Positions 10,102-19,928 are shown, counted from the first letter of the stretch. The stretch is DNA of 64,000 nt from Crateriforma spongiae (GCF_012290005.1 NZ_JAAXMS010000005.1:496001-560000); one strand, 5' to 3'. Numbers and translations are program-made. The notes: a model not told the origin generated them from the letters alone.

Positions 10102-11178
10102 GTGCTTCCCACCGTCACCCCACCCGACCAGACCAGCGCGTCCAAGCGGCACCTGCTGGACTTGACCGACGCCGATCTGGCCGAGTGGATGAAACAGCAG
10201 GGACAGCCCAAGTTTCGCGTCGGCCAAGTTTGGTCTTGGGTGTTCCAGCGTCGTGCGGATTCGTTCCAGATGATGAGCAATTTGCCGGCGGCGTTGCGTC
10301 AACGGCTCGACGAAGACTTTGTCATCTTTCAAGCCGACGAAGCCGCGTGTCAAACCAGTTCCGACGGGACAGAAAAACTGTTGGTACGGCTGGCCGGTGG
10401 GGGCGAAGTCGAGTGCGTGCTGTTGCGTGACGGAATCCGCCGCAGCATCTGTGTCAGCAGCCAAGTCGGATGTGCGATGGGATGCGTTTTCTGTGCCAGT
10501 GGTTTGGACGGAGTGGAACGCAATCTGACCCGGGGCGAGATTCTGGAACAGATGCTGCGTTTGCAGTCACGATTGCCCCAAGACGAACGCTTGAGCCACA
10601 TCGTCATGATGGGGATGGGGGAACCGCTGGCAAACCTGAACAACGTGTTGGCGGCATTGGATGTCGCGAAGTCGGAAAAGGGGCTGGGCATCAGCCCGCG
10701 ACGGATCACGATCAGCACGGTCGGATTACCACCAGCCATCGATCGCTTGGCGGCTGCCGATGTGCCATTCAATTTGGCCGTCAGCCTGCACGCCCCCAAC
10801 GAAGCGTTGCGAAACGAATTGGTGCCGGTCAATCGAAAGGTCGGCATGGAAGCGGTGCTGCAAGCGGCCGATCGATACTTTGCCGCCAACGGTCGACGCT
10901 TGACGTTTGAATATGTCTTGTTGGGCGGTGTGAACGATGACGAAACATGCGCCCGACAACTGGTCAAGTTGTTGAAGACGCGGAACGTGATGCTGAACGT
11001 GATTCCGTACAACCCGGTTGCGGGCTTGCCGTACCTGGAGCCGACCAAGACGGCGATCGCCAAGTTCCGCCAAATCTTGGAACAAGGCGGCGTGACCGTG
11101 AAGTTTCGTCAACGCAAGGGCGGCGAAATCGATGCCGCTTGCGGTCAACTGCGTCGGAATCGACAGACGACCGGCTAA
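10102..11178 (+). CDS. rlmN: 23S rRNA (adenine-2503-C2)/tRNA A37 methyltransferase RlmN
   Basis: About 358 residues from a GTG at 10102. TTG 10093 and GTG 9934 are also in frame, but the far upstream part is not protein-like and would sit only 6 bp from the divergent peptidase start. The radical SAM motif C124-x3-C128-x2-C131 (GCAMGCVFC) is clear. The sequence MMGMGEPLANLNNV and the C-terminal DAACGQLR, which supplies the methyl-carrying cysteine, are RlmN hallmarks. Family knowledge: it methylates C2 of A2503 in 23S rRNA and A37 of some tRNAs by a ping-pong radical mechanism. Length matches the family (about 350-390). Confidence 0.95.
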   Translation: MLPTVTPPDQTSASKRHLLDLTDADLAEWMKQQGQPKFRVGQVWSWVFQRRADSFQMMSNLPAALRQRLDEDFVIFQADEAACQTSSDGTEKLLVRLAGGGEVECVLLRDGIRRSICVSSQVGCAMGCVFCASGLDGVERNLTRGEILEQMLRLQSRLPQDERLSHIVMMGMGEPLANLNNVLAALDVAKSEKGLGISPRRITISTVGLPPAIDRLAAADVPFNLAVSLHAPNEALRNELVPVNRKVGMEAVLQAADRYFAANGRRLTFEYVLLGGVNDDETCARQLVKLLKTRNVMLNVIPYNPVAGLPYLEPTKTAIAKFRQILEQGGVTVKFRQRKGGEIDAACGQLRRNRQTTG

Positions 11179-11223
11179 GCGTTTGCTCCCGGTCGTTGCC
11201 TGAGGGGCGATTCTGTCGTCGTC

Positions 11224-12111
11224 CTAAGGTTGTCGAATCCAATGACGTTCGCGTTCGGGGTTGTTCGGACGACTAGCAGCGCCTGCGGCCGACGACTTCG
11301 ACGTTGCAAAGGGTGACGCGGCCAGCGCGTCTTCGGGTGATCCGTTCAGGCTGGGGATCGGTGTCGACGGTGCGACGGATTTGGGCCCCATCTGCATCGT
11401 CATCGCATCGCGAAAGGTCGCCCCGGCGTTTGTCGGTTCATTGCCGGAGGGAAGCGGAACGTCGGAAACCGTTGGACGCAACTGAGTCGCCGCGGTTCGG
11501 CCTTGGACACCGGTGGCTTCGGCGGCGGCGGTTTGCGGGCGGGCGGCATCATTCTGGTTGATGTTGCCCTGCGCGTTGTCGGCGCCGGATGGATTCGTTC
11601 CGAGCCCGGCCAGGGATCCACCAAACGGCATGCGGGGCGGTGCATCGGCCGGTCGCTGGGTTTGCCCCTGGGGGCTCTGGGCGGTCGGCTGGGCGTACTT
11701 GGCAACCGCGTCGAATCGCTGTCGCATCGTTTCGGTGGGTTGGACCGGGACGGCCAGGTCCTCGTACGTCAGCGGCAAATTCATCGGCGGACGGCGTACT
11801 GAAGGCCCCGGAGGGGGCGGCGGCGGATCGTAAGCGACCAGATCGGTCAGCGACTTTAGATCATCGCTTGCTGCCGGGCCGGCCTGTTCCGAACGAGGGC
11901 CAGGCGCGGTGAAAAGGTCGCCTGATTCACCGAACAGATGGCCGGTTTCACCAAACAGATGGCTCTGCGATGCCGTCGGACCGGTGGCCCTGGCGGGTGG
12001 CTGAGTCGGCTGAGACGACTTTTGGTGAAGGCGGAAAGGCAATGCCGCCAAGACGCCGCCGACGCAAATGACGACGGCAAGATTCAAGACTCGCACGGAC
12101 GAAACCTGCAA
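11224..12111 (-). CDS. proline-rich membrane-anchored protein, unknown function
   Basis: 295 residues if the TTG at 12111 starts it; a GTG at 12096 is the alternative, and no ATG precedes the membrane segment. One N-terminal transmembrane segment (VRVLNLAVVICVGGVLAALPF) is followed by about 260 low-complexity residues rich in Pro, Ala, Ser and Gln. A short repeat is visible near residue 50 (HLFGETG HLFGESG DLF) and a polyproline run (DPPPPPPGP) near residue 95. No known domain is recognised. The topology suggests an inner-membrane-anchored extracytoplasmic tether. It is convergent with rlmN (45 bp between stops). Confidence 0.7.
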   Translation of the reverse strand: MQVSSVRVLNLAVVICVGGVLAALPFRLHQKSSQPTQPPARATGPTASQSHLFGETGHLFGESGDLFTAPGPRSEQAGPAASDDLKSLTDLVAYDPPPPPPGPSVRRPPMNLPLTYEDLAVPVQPTETMRQRFDAVAKYAQPTAQSPQGQTQRPADAPPRMPFGGSLAGLGTNPSGADNAQGNINQNDAARPQTAAAEATGVQGRTAATQLRPTVSDVPLPSGNEPTNAGATFRDAMTMQMGPKSVAPSTPIPSLNGSPEDALAASPFATSKSSAAGAASRPNNPERERHWIRQP

Positions 12112-12356
12112 CGAAGGTGGGGTGGCGTCGTCCGTGATGGGTCAGGCGAGCTTCATGCTCATCGATCTGCATCGGCACCACCGAGAGCAATGCATCAATG
12201 AAATTTCAAAGATTTTCCAAAATTCGACTCAGCCCACCTTCTTCGCCGACGCCCTTCGACGAAAACCATTCGGACTGATAGATTTTTCCGCTCCGACGCC
12301 GAGGCGTCCGTTTCGCTTTTTCCCATTCCTTCACCCGTTGCCCCGCCCAGATCCAC

Positions 12357-13448
12357 ATGGAAGCCGGAATCGTTGGCTTGCCGAACGTCGGCAAAAGCAC
12401 GTTGTTCAATGCTTTGACGCTGTCCAAGGCCGCGCAAAGCGAAAACTATCCGTTCTGCACGATCGAGCCCAACGAAGGCATCGTCAGCGTGCCGGACCAG
12501 CGTTTGGACCGGATCACCAAGTACATCGTGCCGCAGAAGTTGATTCCCGCGACGTTGAAGCTGGTGGATATCGCCGGCATCGTCAAAGGTGCTAGCGAAG
12601 GCGAAGGTTTGGGGAACAAGTTCCTGAGTCACATCCGCGAGGTCGACGCGATTTTGCAGGTCGTCCGCTGTTTCGAAGACCCCGATGTCACCCACGTCGC
12701 CGGGTCGGTGGATCCGCTGGCCGATATCGACACGATCGAAACCGAATTGATGCTGGCCGATCTACAGTCGTTGGAAAATGCGTTGGGCAAAGCCCAGCGG
12801 ACCGCTCGCAGCGGCGACAAGGAAGCGAAACTGCGCGTCACGGTGATCGAAAAATGCAGCGAGCATTTAAACGAAGGCAAGCCGCTGCGATTGCTGAATC
12901 TGAATGAGGCCGAAAATGCCGCGATTTCCAGTTTCGGATTGCTGACGGCCAAACCCATCCTGTTCGTCGCGAACGTGGACGAGACCGACTTGGACGGCAA
13001 GAACCCGCTGGTCGACAAGGTCCGCCAACATGCCGACAAGGTCGGTGCCGACGTTGCCTGCGTGTGTGCGAAGCTGGAGGCGGAGATCGCGGAATTGGAT
13101 GAAGAAGACCGCGAAGAAATGCTGGCCGACGTTGGGCTGGCCGAACCGGCGCTGAATCAGATTGCCCGAGCCGCCTATCACACGCTGGGTTTGCAAAGTT
13201 ACTTCACCGCCGGCGAAAAGGAAGTCCGTGCTTGGCCGGTACCCATCGGTGCGACCGCGCCGCAAGCGGCAGGGGTGATTCACAGTGATTTCGAGCGTGG
13301 GTTCATTCGCGCCGAAGTCTATTCTCTTGACGATCTGGAAGAACACGGTGGCGAAAAAGAGATTCGACAGGCCGGTAAACTACGCGTGGAAGGCAAAAGT
13401 TACGTGATGCAGGACGGCGATATCTGTCATTTCCTGTTCAACGTCTGA
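12357..13448 (+). CDS. ychF: redox-regulated ATPase YchF
   Basis: 363 residues from the ATG at 12357, matching the family's 363. The G1 motif [14 protein letters not shown] lies at residues 7-20, and the NVDETD stretch near residue 205 replaces the usual NKxD, which is the YchF signature explaining ATP over GTP preference. The C-terminal TGS-like domain ([21 protein letters not shown] onward, ending [20 protein letters not shown]) is typical. Family knowledge: an Obg-like P-loop ATPase of the cytoplasm that binds ribosomes and has been linked to oxidative stress and translation start choice. Only 11 codons of extension are possible upstream and none looks used. Confidence 0.97.
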   Translation: MEAGIVGLPNVGKSTLFNALTLSKAAQSENYPFCTIEPNEGIVSVPDQRLDRITKYIVPQKLIPATLKLVDIAGIVKGASEGEGLGNKFLSHIREVDAILQVVRCFEDPDVTHVAGSVDPLADIDTIETELMLADLQSLENALGKAQRTARSGDKEAKLRVTVIEKCSEHLNEGKPLRLLNLNEAENAAISSFGLLTAKPILFVANVDETDLDGKNPLVDKVRQHADKVGADVACVCAKLEAEIAELDEEDREEMLADVGLAEPALNQIARAAYHTLGLQSYFTAGEKEVRAWPVPIGATAPQAAGVIHSDFERGFIRAEVYSLDDLEEHGGEKEIRQAGKLRVEGKSYVMQDGDICHFLFNV

Positions 13449-13533
13449 ACCACCGCGGTGCCGACGGCATCGCTTTCGATCAAACTCTGTTCCGCCCCTG
13501 ACCCGACCACATTTTCCTCCGACTGAGGCGTTC

Positions 13534-14163
13534 ATGAACAAAATGTTGATTCCTATCCTGTTTGCCATCGGCACCGCGTTGTTTTGGGGCTGTTACGGAC
13601 CGACCATTGGCAATGCGGCAACGCCGCGCGGCATCGACGGCAAACCGTTGTTGCCGCCCGAAGGCTGGTCCCCGTTCAAACCTTACGTCTTCATCGGCAT
13701 CGCTTATCTGGTCATCGCGATCATCGGCGGCATCGCGATGATGAAGGTCAAAGGAGACAGCTTCACGTACACGGGGGCACATTTCGCAACGGCCAAGTGG
13801 GGGTTTTTGGCGGGCACCCTGGGCGCGCTTGGCGCTTGCTGTTTGACCACGGCGATGATGACCAGTCGCGGCAACGCGTTGTTGGTGATGCCGATTGTTT
13901 TCGGGGGCGCGGTGACCGTGACCGCGATTGTTTCGGTGTTGCGTTTGCACGAAAGTGTGAAAATCAGCCCGATGCTGTGGATGGGGATGGCGTTGACGTT
14001 CATCGGCGTGGTGATCGTCGCACGTAACACTCCGCACGGGCATGCACCCACCAAGCCGGCCAAAGGTCACGGTGCCGCCGATCACGCGGCGTCCGACGCG
14101 GCACCGGCGGGTGATGCCGTCGTGCACAACGAGGGTGCGATCACGGATGAAGCGGCCGGCTGA
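13534..14163 (+). CDS. small multi-pass membrane protein, DMT/EamA-like
   Basis: 209 residues from the ATG at 13534, with a good Shine-Dalgarno (GAGG at 13525, 5 nt before the ATG). Four to five transmembrane segments are visible: near residues 4-22 (IPILFAIGTALFWGCYG), 50-68, 88-110, 112-130 and 143-162. The arrangement and the FWGCYGP start recall half of a drug/metabolite transporter protein. The last 40 residues are an Ala/His/Asp-rich tail (HGAADHAASDAAPAGDAV) that is probably cytoplasmic and disordered. Substrate unknown. A 120-residue gene follows 24 bp downstream on the same strand. Confidence 0.75.
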   Translation: MNKMLIPILFAIGTALFWGCYGPTIGNAATPRGIDGKPLLPPEGWSPFKPYVFIGIAYLVIAIIGGIAMMKVKGDSFTYTGAHFATAKWGFLAGTLGALGACCLTTAMMTSRGNALLVMPIVFGGAVTVTAIVSVLRLHESVKISPMLWMGMALTFIGVVIVARNTPHGHAPTKPAKGHGAADHAASDAAPAGDAVVHNEGAITDEAAG

Positions 14164-14187
14164 TCGCTGCTGCGGATAATCACGAAG

Positions 14188-14550
14188 ATGAGTGAAGCCG
14201 AAACGCTGACCGCTCAGGTGCAAGCGATTGATCGTCAAGTCGCGCACCTGTGGATGGTCCGTACGTTCTTAAAGCACTGCGACGAGGCCGAAGACGACGA
14301 AGATCTGCGCGACATCGTTCGCGACATCTATGATTTCATCTTGGCCGTCGGGCCGGTTGACGAAGTCGATGATCCGGCCGCTTACGTGAAGATGGCCAAA
14401 AAGAAGTTGCGTCGGCTGCGACGTGCGTGCGATTTGTACGTGGAAATCCAGCCGGAGGTGTCCGGTCACACGAATTTTGTGATGGCTGCTCGATCGCTGC
14501 AGATTGCCACCGAAGCGATCGCGGAAATATTGGAACGGTCCGCGTCTTGA
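14188..14550 (+). CDS. small acidic helical protein, unknown function
   Basis: 120 residues from the ATG at 14188. It is predicted to be almost wholly helical, with a very acidic first half (DEAEDDEDLRDIVRDIYDF) and a basic patch KKKLRRLRRACD near residue 75. No signal peptide, membrane segment or known domain is recognised. Because it lies 24 bp behind the membrane protein gene it may be cotranscribed with it. It is probably a real gene: it fills the interval between the upstream gene and the convergent ATPase gene, and its codon use resembles its neighbours. Confidence 0.7.
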   Translation: MSEAETLTAQVQAIDRQVAHLWMVRTFLKHCDEAEDDEDLRDIVRDIYDFILAVGPVDEVDDPAAYVKMAKKKLRRLRRACDLYVEIQPEVSGHTNFVMAARSLQIATEAIAEILERSAS

Positions 14551-14583
14551 AGACGATTCGGCCGCGATGAATGAACCAGCGGG

Positions 14584-15900
14584 TCAATCACGACAGCGTC
14601 TGGAAAGTTCTGCCAGCGTGCCGTTATTGATGATTCGAATCGCGTCATCGGCCGTCATCTCGCCGCGATAAATATTCAAGGCGGCGTTGTCGGCCAGGCT
14701 TAGCATGCCTTGTTCTTTGGCCGTCTGGTGAATCGCGGATGCCGGTTCACGGTGCTCGATGCACTGCGTGATCGTGTCCTCCACACGCATGATTTCCGCC
14801 AGGCAAAACAGTGATTCATAGCCGTCACCAAAACAGGCGTCACACGACTGGGCCGTCCAAAGTCCCGGCGATTGGTCGCCCAAACGGCCGGCGACTGCGG
14901 GGCTGACGGGCAGTGGATCATGAACCTCTCTCTGGCTTCGGCATTCCTTGCACAGTCGCCGGACAAGTCGTTGACAAATGACGCCGACCAGGGCGTTGGC
15001 AACGAACTTTGGCGGGACGTCGTAATGCAACAGCGAATCGATCGCTTCTGCGGCACTTTTGGCGTGGATCGTCGCAAGCACCAACTGTCCGCTGGCACCG
15101 GCGCGGACCGCGGTGGTTGCCGTCACACTGTCACGGATTTCACCGATCATGATGACGTCGGGGCTGTGACGCAAAACGACGGTCAACAAATCGGCAAAGT
15201 CCAAACAGGCTTTCGCGTTGACCTGTGTTTGCATCACACCGTCGATCGCATGTTCAATCGGATCTTCCAGCGTATGAATCTTGCGATGGCCGTCGTTCAA
15301 GTGTTTCACCGCAGCATACATCGTGCTGCTCTTGCCGCTGGCGACCGGGCCGGACACCAGGATCAGTCCACCGCGGTGCGATAACAGTTCGCGCAGTTGC
15401 TGGACATCGCAATCATCCATGCCCAATTGATTCAGGTCGCGACATCCGCTTTCCGGATCGAACAAGCGTACGGCGACATCGGTTCCGAATAGCGTCGGCA
15501 TCGTGCTGAGCCGCAAGTCGATTTCACGACCGCATGGCGTTTGCACCACGCCGCGTCCTTCGGTCGGGCGAATCGCATCGCCGGCGTCACAATTTGCCGC
15601 GACCCGCAGGAATCCTTGCAGCCGTCGTCCGTAACTGCGCGCAAATCGGCGAACTTGTTCGATGCGGCCCATTCGGCGAACCGACACGATGACGCAAGAT
15701 TCCGCGTCGCTGATAAACAGGTCGCTGGCGTGTCGTTCGACCGCCCATTCCAAAAGATTTAACGCGAAAGTTTCCGCTGGTGCCAATTCCATTCCGGCGT
15801 CAGCGGCTTGAAAATCAATTTCCGCGTCGGTCGCGGATGACGAATCGGTGGATCCCATTTCGGTGTCCCGGCAGGAAGGCTGGATCATTGATCCCTTCAT
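14584..15900 (-). CDS. GspE/PilT-type secretion ATPase
   Basis: About 438 residues from the ATG at 15900; ATGs at 15888 and 15858 are alternatives. The protein is a type II secretion/type IV pilus ATPase of the GspE/PilT class: an N-terminal domain, Walker A GPVASGKSS near residue 183, the Asp box (IHTLEDPIEHAIDG), Walker B (DVIMIGEIRDSVTA) and the His box (LATIHAKSAAEAIDSLL). Two cysteine pairs (CKEC and CDAC, near residues 310-350) form the GspE-type zinc site. The Walker A has A-S-G-K-S where most have T-G-S-G-K-T. No pilin, GspF or GspD gene is adjacent, so it is an orphan that may serve the DUF1559-type pseudopilins. Shortened compared with full GspE (about 500-560). Confidence 0.88.
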   Translation of the reverse strand: MKGSMIQPSCRDTEMGSTDSSSATDAEIDFQAADAGMELAPAETFALNLLEWAVERHASDLFISDAESCVIVSVRRMGRIEQVRRFARSYGRRLQGFLRVAANCDAGDAIRPTEGRGVVQTPCGREIDLRLSTMPTLFGTDVAVRLFDPESGCRDLNQLGMDDCDVQQLRELLSHRGGLILVSGPVASGKSSTMYAAVKHLNDGHRKIHTLEDPIEHAIDGVMQTQVNAKACLDFADLLTVVLRHSPDVIMIGEIRDSVTATTAVRAGASGQLVLATIHAKSAAEAIDSLLHYDVPPKFVANALVGVICQRLVRRLCKECRSQREVHDPLPVSPAVAGRLGDQSPGLWTAQSCDACFGDGYESLFCLAEIMRVEDTITQCIEHREPASAIHQTAKEQGMLSLADNAALNIYRGEMTADDAIRIINNGTLAELSRRCRD

Positions 15901-16078
15901 CGAGCACGATCGATCGATGTCGCGCCGGATCGACCGTGTCCCGTGTGTGCCGTGCTGGCCCGTCACCGTGACGACCGCGTCCTGCGGGCGACTTTGGGGG
16001 GCAATCCGACAAAACGGGTCGGCGTGATGTCGATCCCATGCAGAAGGAAGATCCTAGCAAATCCGCCACCGGTCGTGG

Positions 16079-18157
16079 TCACGCGTCATGGATGCGATTG
16101 TCGGCCAACCATGCGCGAAATTCGTCTTCGTCGACGACCCGAACGCCCAATTGTTTGGCCTTGTCTAGCTTGCTGCCGGCCTTTTCCCCGGCGACCAGGA
16201 AATCCGTGTTCTTGCTGACGCTGCCGCTGGCCCGTCCGCCAAGTTCGGTGATCGCCTTTTTGATTTCGTCACGCTTGAAGTGTTTCAGCGTGCCCGTGAC
16301 GACCAGGGTCTTGCCCGACAGCCACCGTTGCTCGTCATCATCGGGCACCGGTTCGGGATCGGTCATCTTGACGCCGGCCGCGGCCAAGTCATCCAGCGTT
16401 TGGCGGCCGCCATCACTGTGGATGAATTCGTGCAGACTGCCGGCGATCCGGTCACCGATTTCGTGGATGTCGGCCAAATCTTCTTGGGACGCGTCGCGCA
16501 GCAGATCCAGCGTGTGGTATTTGCCCGTGATGATCCGCGCGACACTGGGACCGACGTGACGGATCGAAAGCGATGCCAGCACTCGTGCCAAACCACGATC
16601 ACGGCTGGCGTCGATCCCTTGGATCAAGCTGTCCGCATTCTTCTGTCCCACCTGGACTTCGATCTCTTTTCTGTCGCGTCCTTTCCGCAATCGGATCCAA
16701 TTCAATTCGGCGACTTGATCGGCGGTCAAACGATAAAGGTCGCCATAGGTTTTGACCAAACCACGGTCCAGCAGAACGTCGACCAGTTCGTCGCCCAAAC
16801 CATCGATGTCCATACCCGTGCGGCTGCCGAAGTAGATCAACTTTTGGCGTAACTGAGCGGGGCAGGCCGGGTTGGGGCATCGGATGTAGACACCGCCTTC
16901 ATCCCGAACCAGTTCGGTATCACACTCGGGACATTGCTTTGGAAAGACGTAGGGTTTCAAGTCATCAGTGCGAAGGTGTTTTTCGACACGCACGACCTTG
17001 GGGATGATCTTGCCGGCTTTTTCAACCACAACGACGTCGCCTTCGCGGACATCCAGTCGTTCGATCTCGTCGGCGTTGTGCAATGAAGCGCGGGACACGG
17101 TGGTTTCGGCAATCTCCACTGGATCCAGATGAGCCACCGGTGTCACGGTTCCCGTCTTGCCGACTTGGACCGTGATCTGGTTCAGTCGTGTGGTGGCTTC
17201 GTAGCGTTCAAACTTGTACGCGACCAACCAACGTGGACTCTTACTGCGAATGCCAAGTTTTTCGCGGCTGGCAAAGTCGTCGACCTTAAAAACGATCCCG
17301 TCGACTTCGAAAGGCAAGTCAGGCATCTCGTCTTCCAACGCCGCGACCGCTTTCATTGCTTCGGACCAATGGTCGAACACCATCACGTCGGGTGTCGGCG
17401 GGATGCCAAAATCCCCGAGTCGTTTTAGGAATTCCATGTGGTTGTCGGCGTCCATGCCCGACACTTCGCCGATGCCGTGTGCAAAGAAACGCAGGTTTCG
17501 TTGGGCGGCGATCGCGGGATCCAGCAATCGGATCGTGCCCGCAGTCACGTTGCGTGTGTTCTTGTAAAGCGGCTCGCCGCGTTCGGCTTGACGGACATTC
17601 AAATCGGCCAAGTCCGCGTTGGTCATGTAGACTTCGCCGCGAATCTCCAAAACATCCGGTACTGATCCGTTGTCGTGCAGGATCAGGGGCAGGTCGCGAA
17701 CGGTTCGAATGTTGTGCGTGATGTCATCGCCGACTTCGCCGTTGCCACGGGTCAGCGCCAGCATCATGCGTCCCGCTTCGTATCGCACCGACGCCGCGAC
17801 GCCATCGATTTTGTATTCCATCACCCACCGGACCGGTTGGCCGTCCAGCGATTTTTCCGTGCGTTCAAAATAGGCTTGCAATTCATCGCGGCTGTACGTG
17901 TTGTCGATCGACAGCATCGGCACGCGATGGGCGACCTGGTCCAGGTGTGCGACCGGTTGATCGCCGACCCGCATCGTGGGCGAATCGGGATCACGCAGAT
18001 CGGGGTGATCCTGTTCCAGTTGCTGTAAACGCTTCAGCAGGCGGTCGTACTGCAGATCGCTGATTTCCGGAGTCGCGTCGACGTAGTACAGTCGATCGTG
18101 ATGTCGAATCTGCTGGCGCAGCGACTGAACTTCCTCGGCGACCGACTTGTCTGTCAT
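16079..18157 (-). CDS. ligA: NAD-dependent DNA ligase LigA
   Basis: 692 residues from the ATG at 18157 (MTDKSVAEEVQSLRQQI); the family is usually 660-700. Domain Ia (HHDRLYYVDATPEISDLQYD) precedes the adenylation motif EYKIDGVA with nucleophile K116. The OB fold follows, then a four-cysteine zinc finger (CPEC ... CPNPAC near residues 415-440), helix-hairpin-helix motifs (IDGLGDELVDVLLDRG, HEIGDRIAGS) and a C-terminal BRCT domain (LSGKTLVVTGTLKHFKRDEI). Family knowledge: seals nicks in replication and repair using NAD+, and is normally essential. The upstream spurious extension is ignored. Confidence 0.98.
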   Translation of the reverse strand: MTDKSVAEEVQSLRQQIRHHDRLYYVDATPEISDLQYDRLLKRLQQLEQDHPDLRDPDSPTMRVGDQPVAHLDQVAHRVPMLSIDNTYSRDELQAYFERTEKSLDGQPVRWVMEYKIDGVAASVRYEAGRMMLALTRGNGEVGDDITHNIRTVRDLPLILHDNGSVPDVLEIRGEVYMTNADLADLNVRQAERGEPLYKNTRNVTAGTIRLLDPAIAAQRNLRFFAHGIGEVSGMDADNHMEFLKRLGDFGIPPTPDVMVFDHWSEAMKAVAALEDEMPDLPFEVDGIVFKVDDFASREKLGIRSKSPRWLVAYKFERYEATTRLNQITVQVGKTGTVTPVAHLDPVEIAETTVSRASLHNADEIERLDVREGDVVVVEKAGKIIPKVVRVEKHLRTDDLKPYVFPKQCPECDTELVRDEGGVYIRCPNPACPAQLRQKLIYFGSRTGMDIDGLGDELVDVLLDRGLVKTYGDLYRLTADQVAELNWIRLRKGRDRKEIEVQVGQKNADSLIQGIDASRDRGLARVLASLSIRHVGPSVARIITGKYHTLDLLRDASQEDLADIHEIGDRIAGSLHEFIHSDGGRQTLDDLAAAGVKMTDPEPVPDDDEQRWLSGKTLVVTGTLKHFKRDEIKKAITELGGRASGSVSKNTDFLVAGEKAGSKLDKAKQLGVRVVDEDEFRAWLADNRIHDA

Positions 18158-18584
18158 GCCCGTTGTCTTGTTGAAAAGAGAATGGCGGGACGGGGCCGGT
18201 GGCAAAACCAAGACGCGTCCGAGCGGGCCCCGCTGGGAACGGCGGAGCGATTCTAGCGGCGCAAAAAAAAACCGACGAGTCGGGCGTTAACCCTTCCCAT
18301 CGGCAAAATGATTTTGACCGGTCGGCGGCAAAATGGAGCCGCTGGGAGAAACGCGCTCGTCTCAGCGTGCTACTGCACAAGCCTTTGGTGACGAGGGCGA
18401 ACCCTAAAAATGATCCCTCTGCCGAAAAGACGGCCAAAATCGGTGCGGGTTTCTTCGACCCGCTTTGTCATCTTAGGCCCGAGCAACGAGCCAGCAAGAG
18501 CAACTTTCGGTTTCCGGCGACACCGATCGCCATTAAATTCCGCCAATTTGCGGAGGACATTTGCGTGCACCCCAGTACCCGGCG
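18158..18584. other. intergenic region between kinase and ligA
   Basis: 427 bp after the stop of the minus-strand kinase gene and before ligA. It holds a nine-A run near 18264 and a weak 5-bp stem (TCCGC at 18539 / GCGGA at 18550) that is too short to call a terminator. No RNA gene or convincing ORF is seen. Confidence 0.4.
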
Positions 18585-19928
18585 TCAAGCCAATTCGGTG
18601 ACATCGCGCGCGACAGCAAAGATGACGCCTTCGCTGCGGATCGCTTTGGCGGTCCACTCCAGCACAACGTACCGACCGTCGCGGCGTTGATACCGGTTTC
18701 GAAATCGTACGACGGGCTTACCACGATCCAGCACACTCATCTGGGCCCGCGTTTTTTCTCGGTCCTCGGGGTGCACAAAGTCGATGAAGGGACGCGTCTT
18801 TAGCTCGTGGTCGTCGTAGCCAAGGAGCCGTGAAAAATTGCCGTTGATCCGCTGAAAAAAGCCTTGAAAATCGGCAATGCAAAACAAGTCCAGCGACAGT
18901 TCGAAAAAGCGGTTCATGTCGCTTCGCAGCTGTTCCAAAGCTGTTTCGTGATAATCCGCCACCGCTTGAGCCACCTCCAACGCGTCGGCCGGACGGTCTT
19001 CGGGTGACGAAGCCATGCACCGGATGGCCAACCGGCGTAAATTCGGATCACAATCACAGTTCCGCAAGCGATCCTTGAACTGGCCCTGCGAAGCGTCCAG
19101 CGCCATCTGGTAGACGATTCGAATATGGTCCGCTTCGTATGGCGGATGCCCCGTCAAGATCTCGCAAAGAATCGCGCCCAAACCGAACACGTCGGTCGCC
19201 GGCCCGACCTGACCACCACCGGCTTGTTCGGGCGCCATGTATTCCGGAGTACCACGGACCCGCGAACGGTTTTCAAAATCATTGCTCAGGCAACTCAGTT
19301 CCGGCGGATTCGGCTGATCGCTGTGGTAGTGTGCCAATCCCCAGTCCATCACATGGACTTCGCCAAACGGTCCGACCATCACGTTGGACGGCTTCAGATC
19401 CAAGTGGATGATTCCTTTGGAATGCGCAAACGCCATCGTTTCGCAAATGTCGGCAAAGACGTTCAGCAACTGGAATCGCGGCATCGTTCTTTGCCGCAGC
19501 ACATCGCCCAGTGTTTTTCCGTCGACCAGTTTCAACACGTGGTAGGGTCGACCGTCATCGCACCGTCCGCGGTCGTAAATCGGAATGACACCGGGATGCG
19601 ACAGGTAACTGATGACTTGCGATTCGTTTTGGAAATCTTCCAGGCCGCCGGCTTGATCGTTCCGGTCCTGCCGCAGAACCTTGACGACAACGTCGCGGCA
19701 CAAGGTCAGGTCGCGGGCACGGTAGATGATGCCCATACCGCCACGATTGATGCGGCCACAGATTTCGTACCGGGGGCTGTCCAGCACCGGTGGCGTTTCG
19801 TCACAAATCGTTTCATCTGAATGCGGCAGCGAAAAATCGGTGGTCAGCGATTCTCGCCGCGCTGCACCTGTTCGCCGCTGGCCCCTCGGATCGTCTGAGT
19901 GCCCCAGATTTTCGCTCGATGCGTCCAT
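18585..19928 (-). CDS. Ser/Thr protein kinase with C-terminal PAS domain
   Basis: 447 residues from the ATG at 19928. Residues about 50-310 are a Hanks-type kinase: glycine loop with RGGMG (G63/G64), catalytic lysine K83 (VVVKVLR), catalytic loop HLDLKPSN (D177), DWG in place of DFG (195-197) and GTPEYMAPEQA. Residues about 335-447 are a PAS domain with a PAC-like end (FRNRYQRRDGRYVVLEWTAKAI, VARDVTELA). There is no transmembrane segment, so this is a cytosolic sensor kinase. The order kinase-PAS is unusual for bacteria, where the sensor is usually N-terminal or extracytoplasmic. HLD and DWG are variants seen in some active kinases. Target unknown. Confidence 0.92.
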   Translation of the reverse strand: MDASSENLGHSDDPRGQRRTGAARRESLTTDFSLPHSDETICDETPPVLDSPRYEICGRINRGGMGIIYRARDLTLCRDVVVKVLRQDRNDQAGGLEDFQNESQVISYLSHPGVIPIYDRGRCDDGRPYHVLKLVDGKTLGDVLRQRTMPRFQLLNVFADICETMAFAHSKGIIHLDLKPSNVMVGPFGEVHVMDWGLAHYHSDQPNPPELSCLSNDFENRSRVRGTPEYMAPEQAGGGQVGPATDVFGLGAILCEILTGHPPYEADHIRIVYQMALDASQGQFKDRLRNCDCDPNLRRLAIRCMASSPEDRPADALEVAQAVADYHETALEQLRSDMNRFFELSLDLFCIADFQGFFQRINGNFSRLLGYDDHELKTRPFIDFVHPEDREKTRAQMSVLDRGKPVVRFRNRYQRRDGRYVVLEWTAKAIRSEGVIFAVARDVTELA

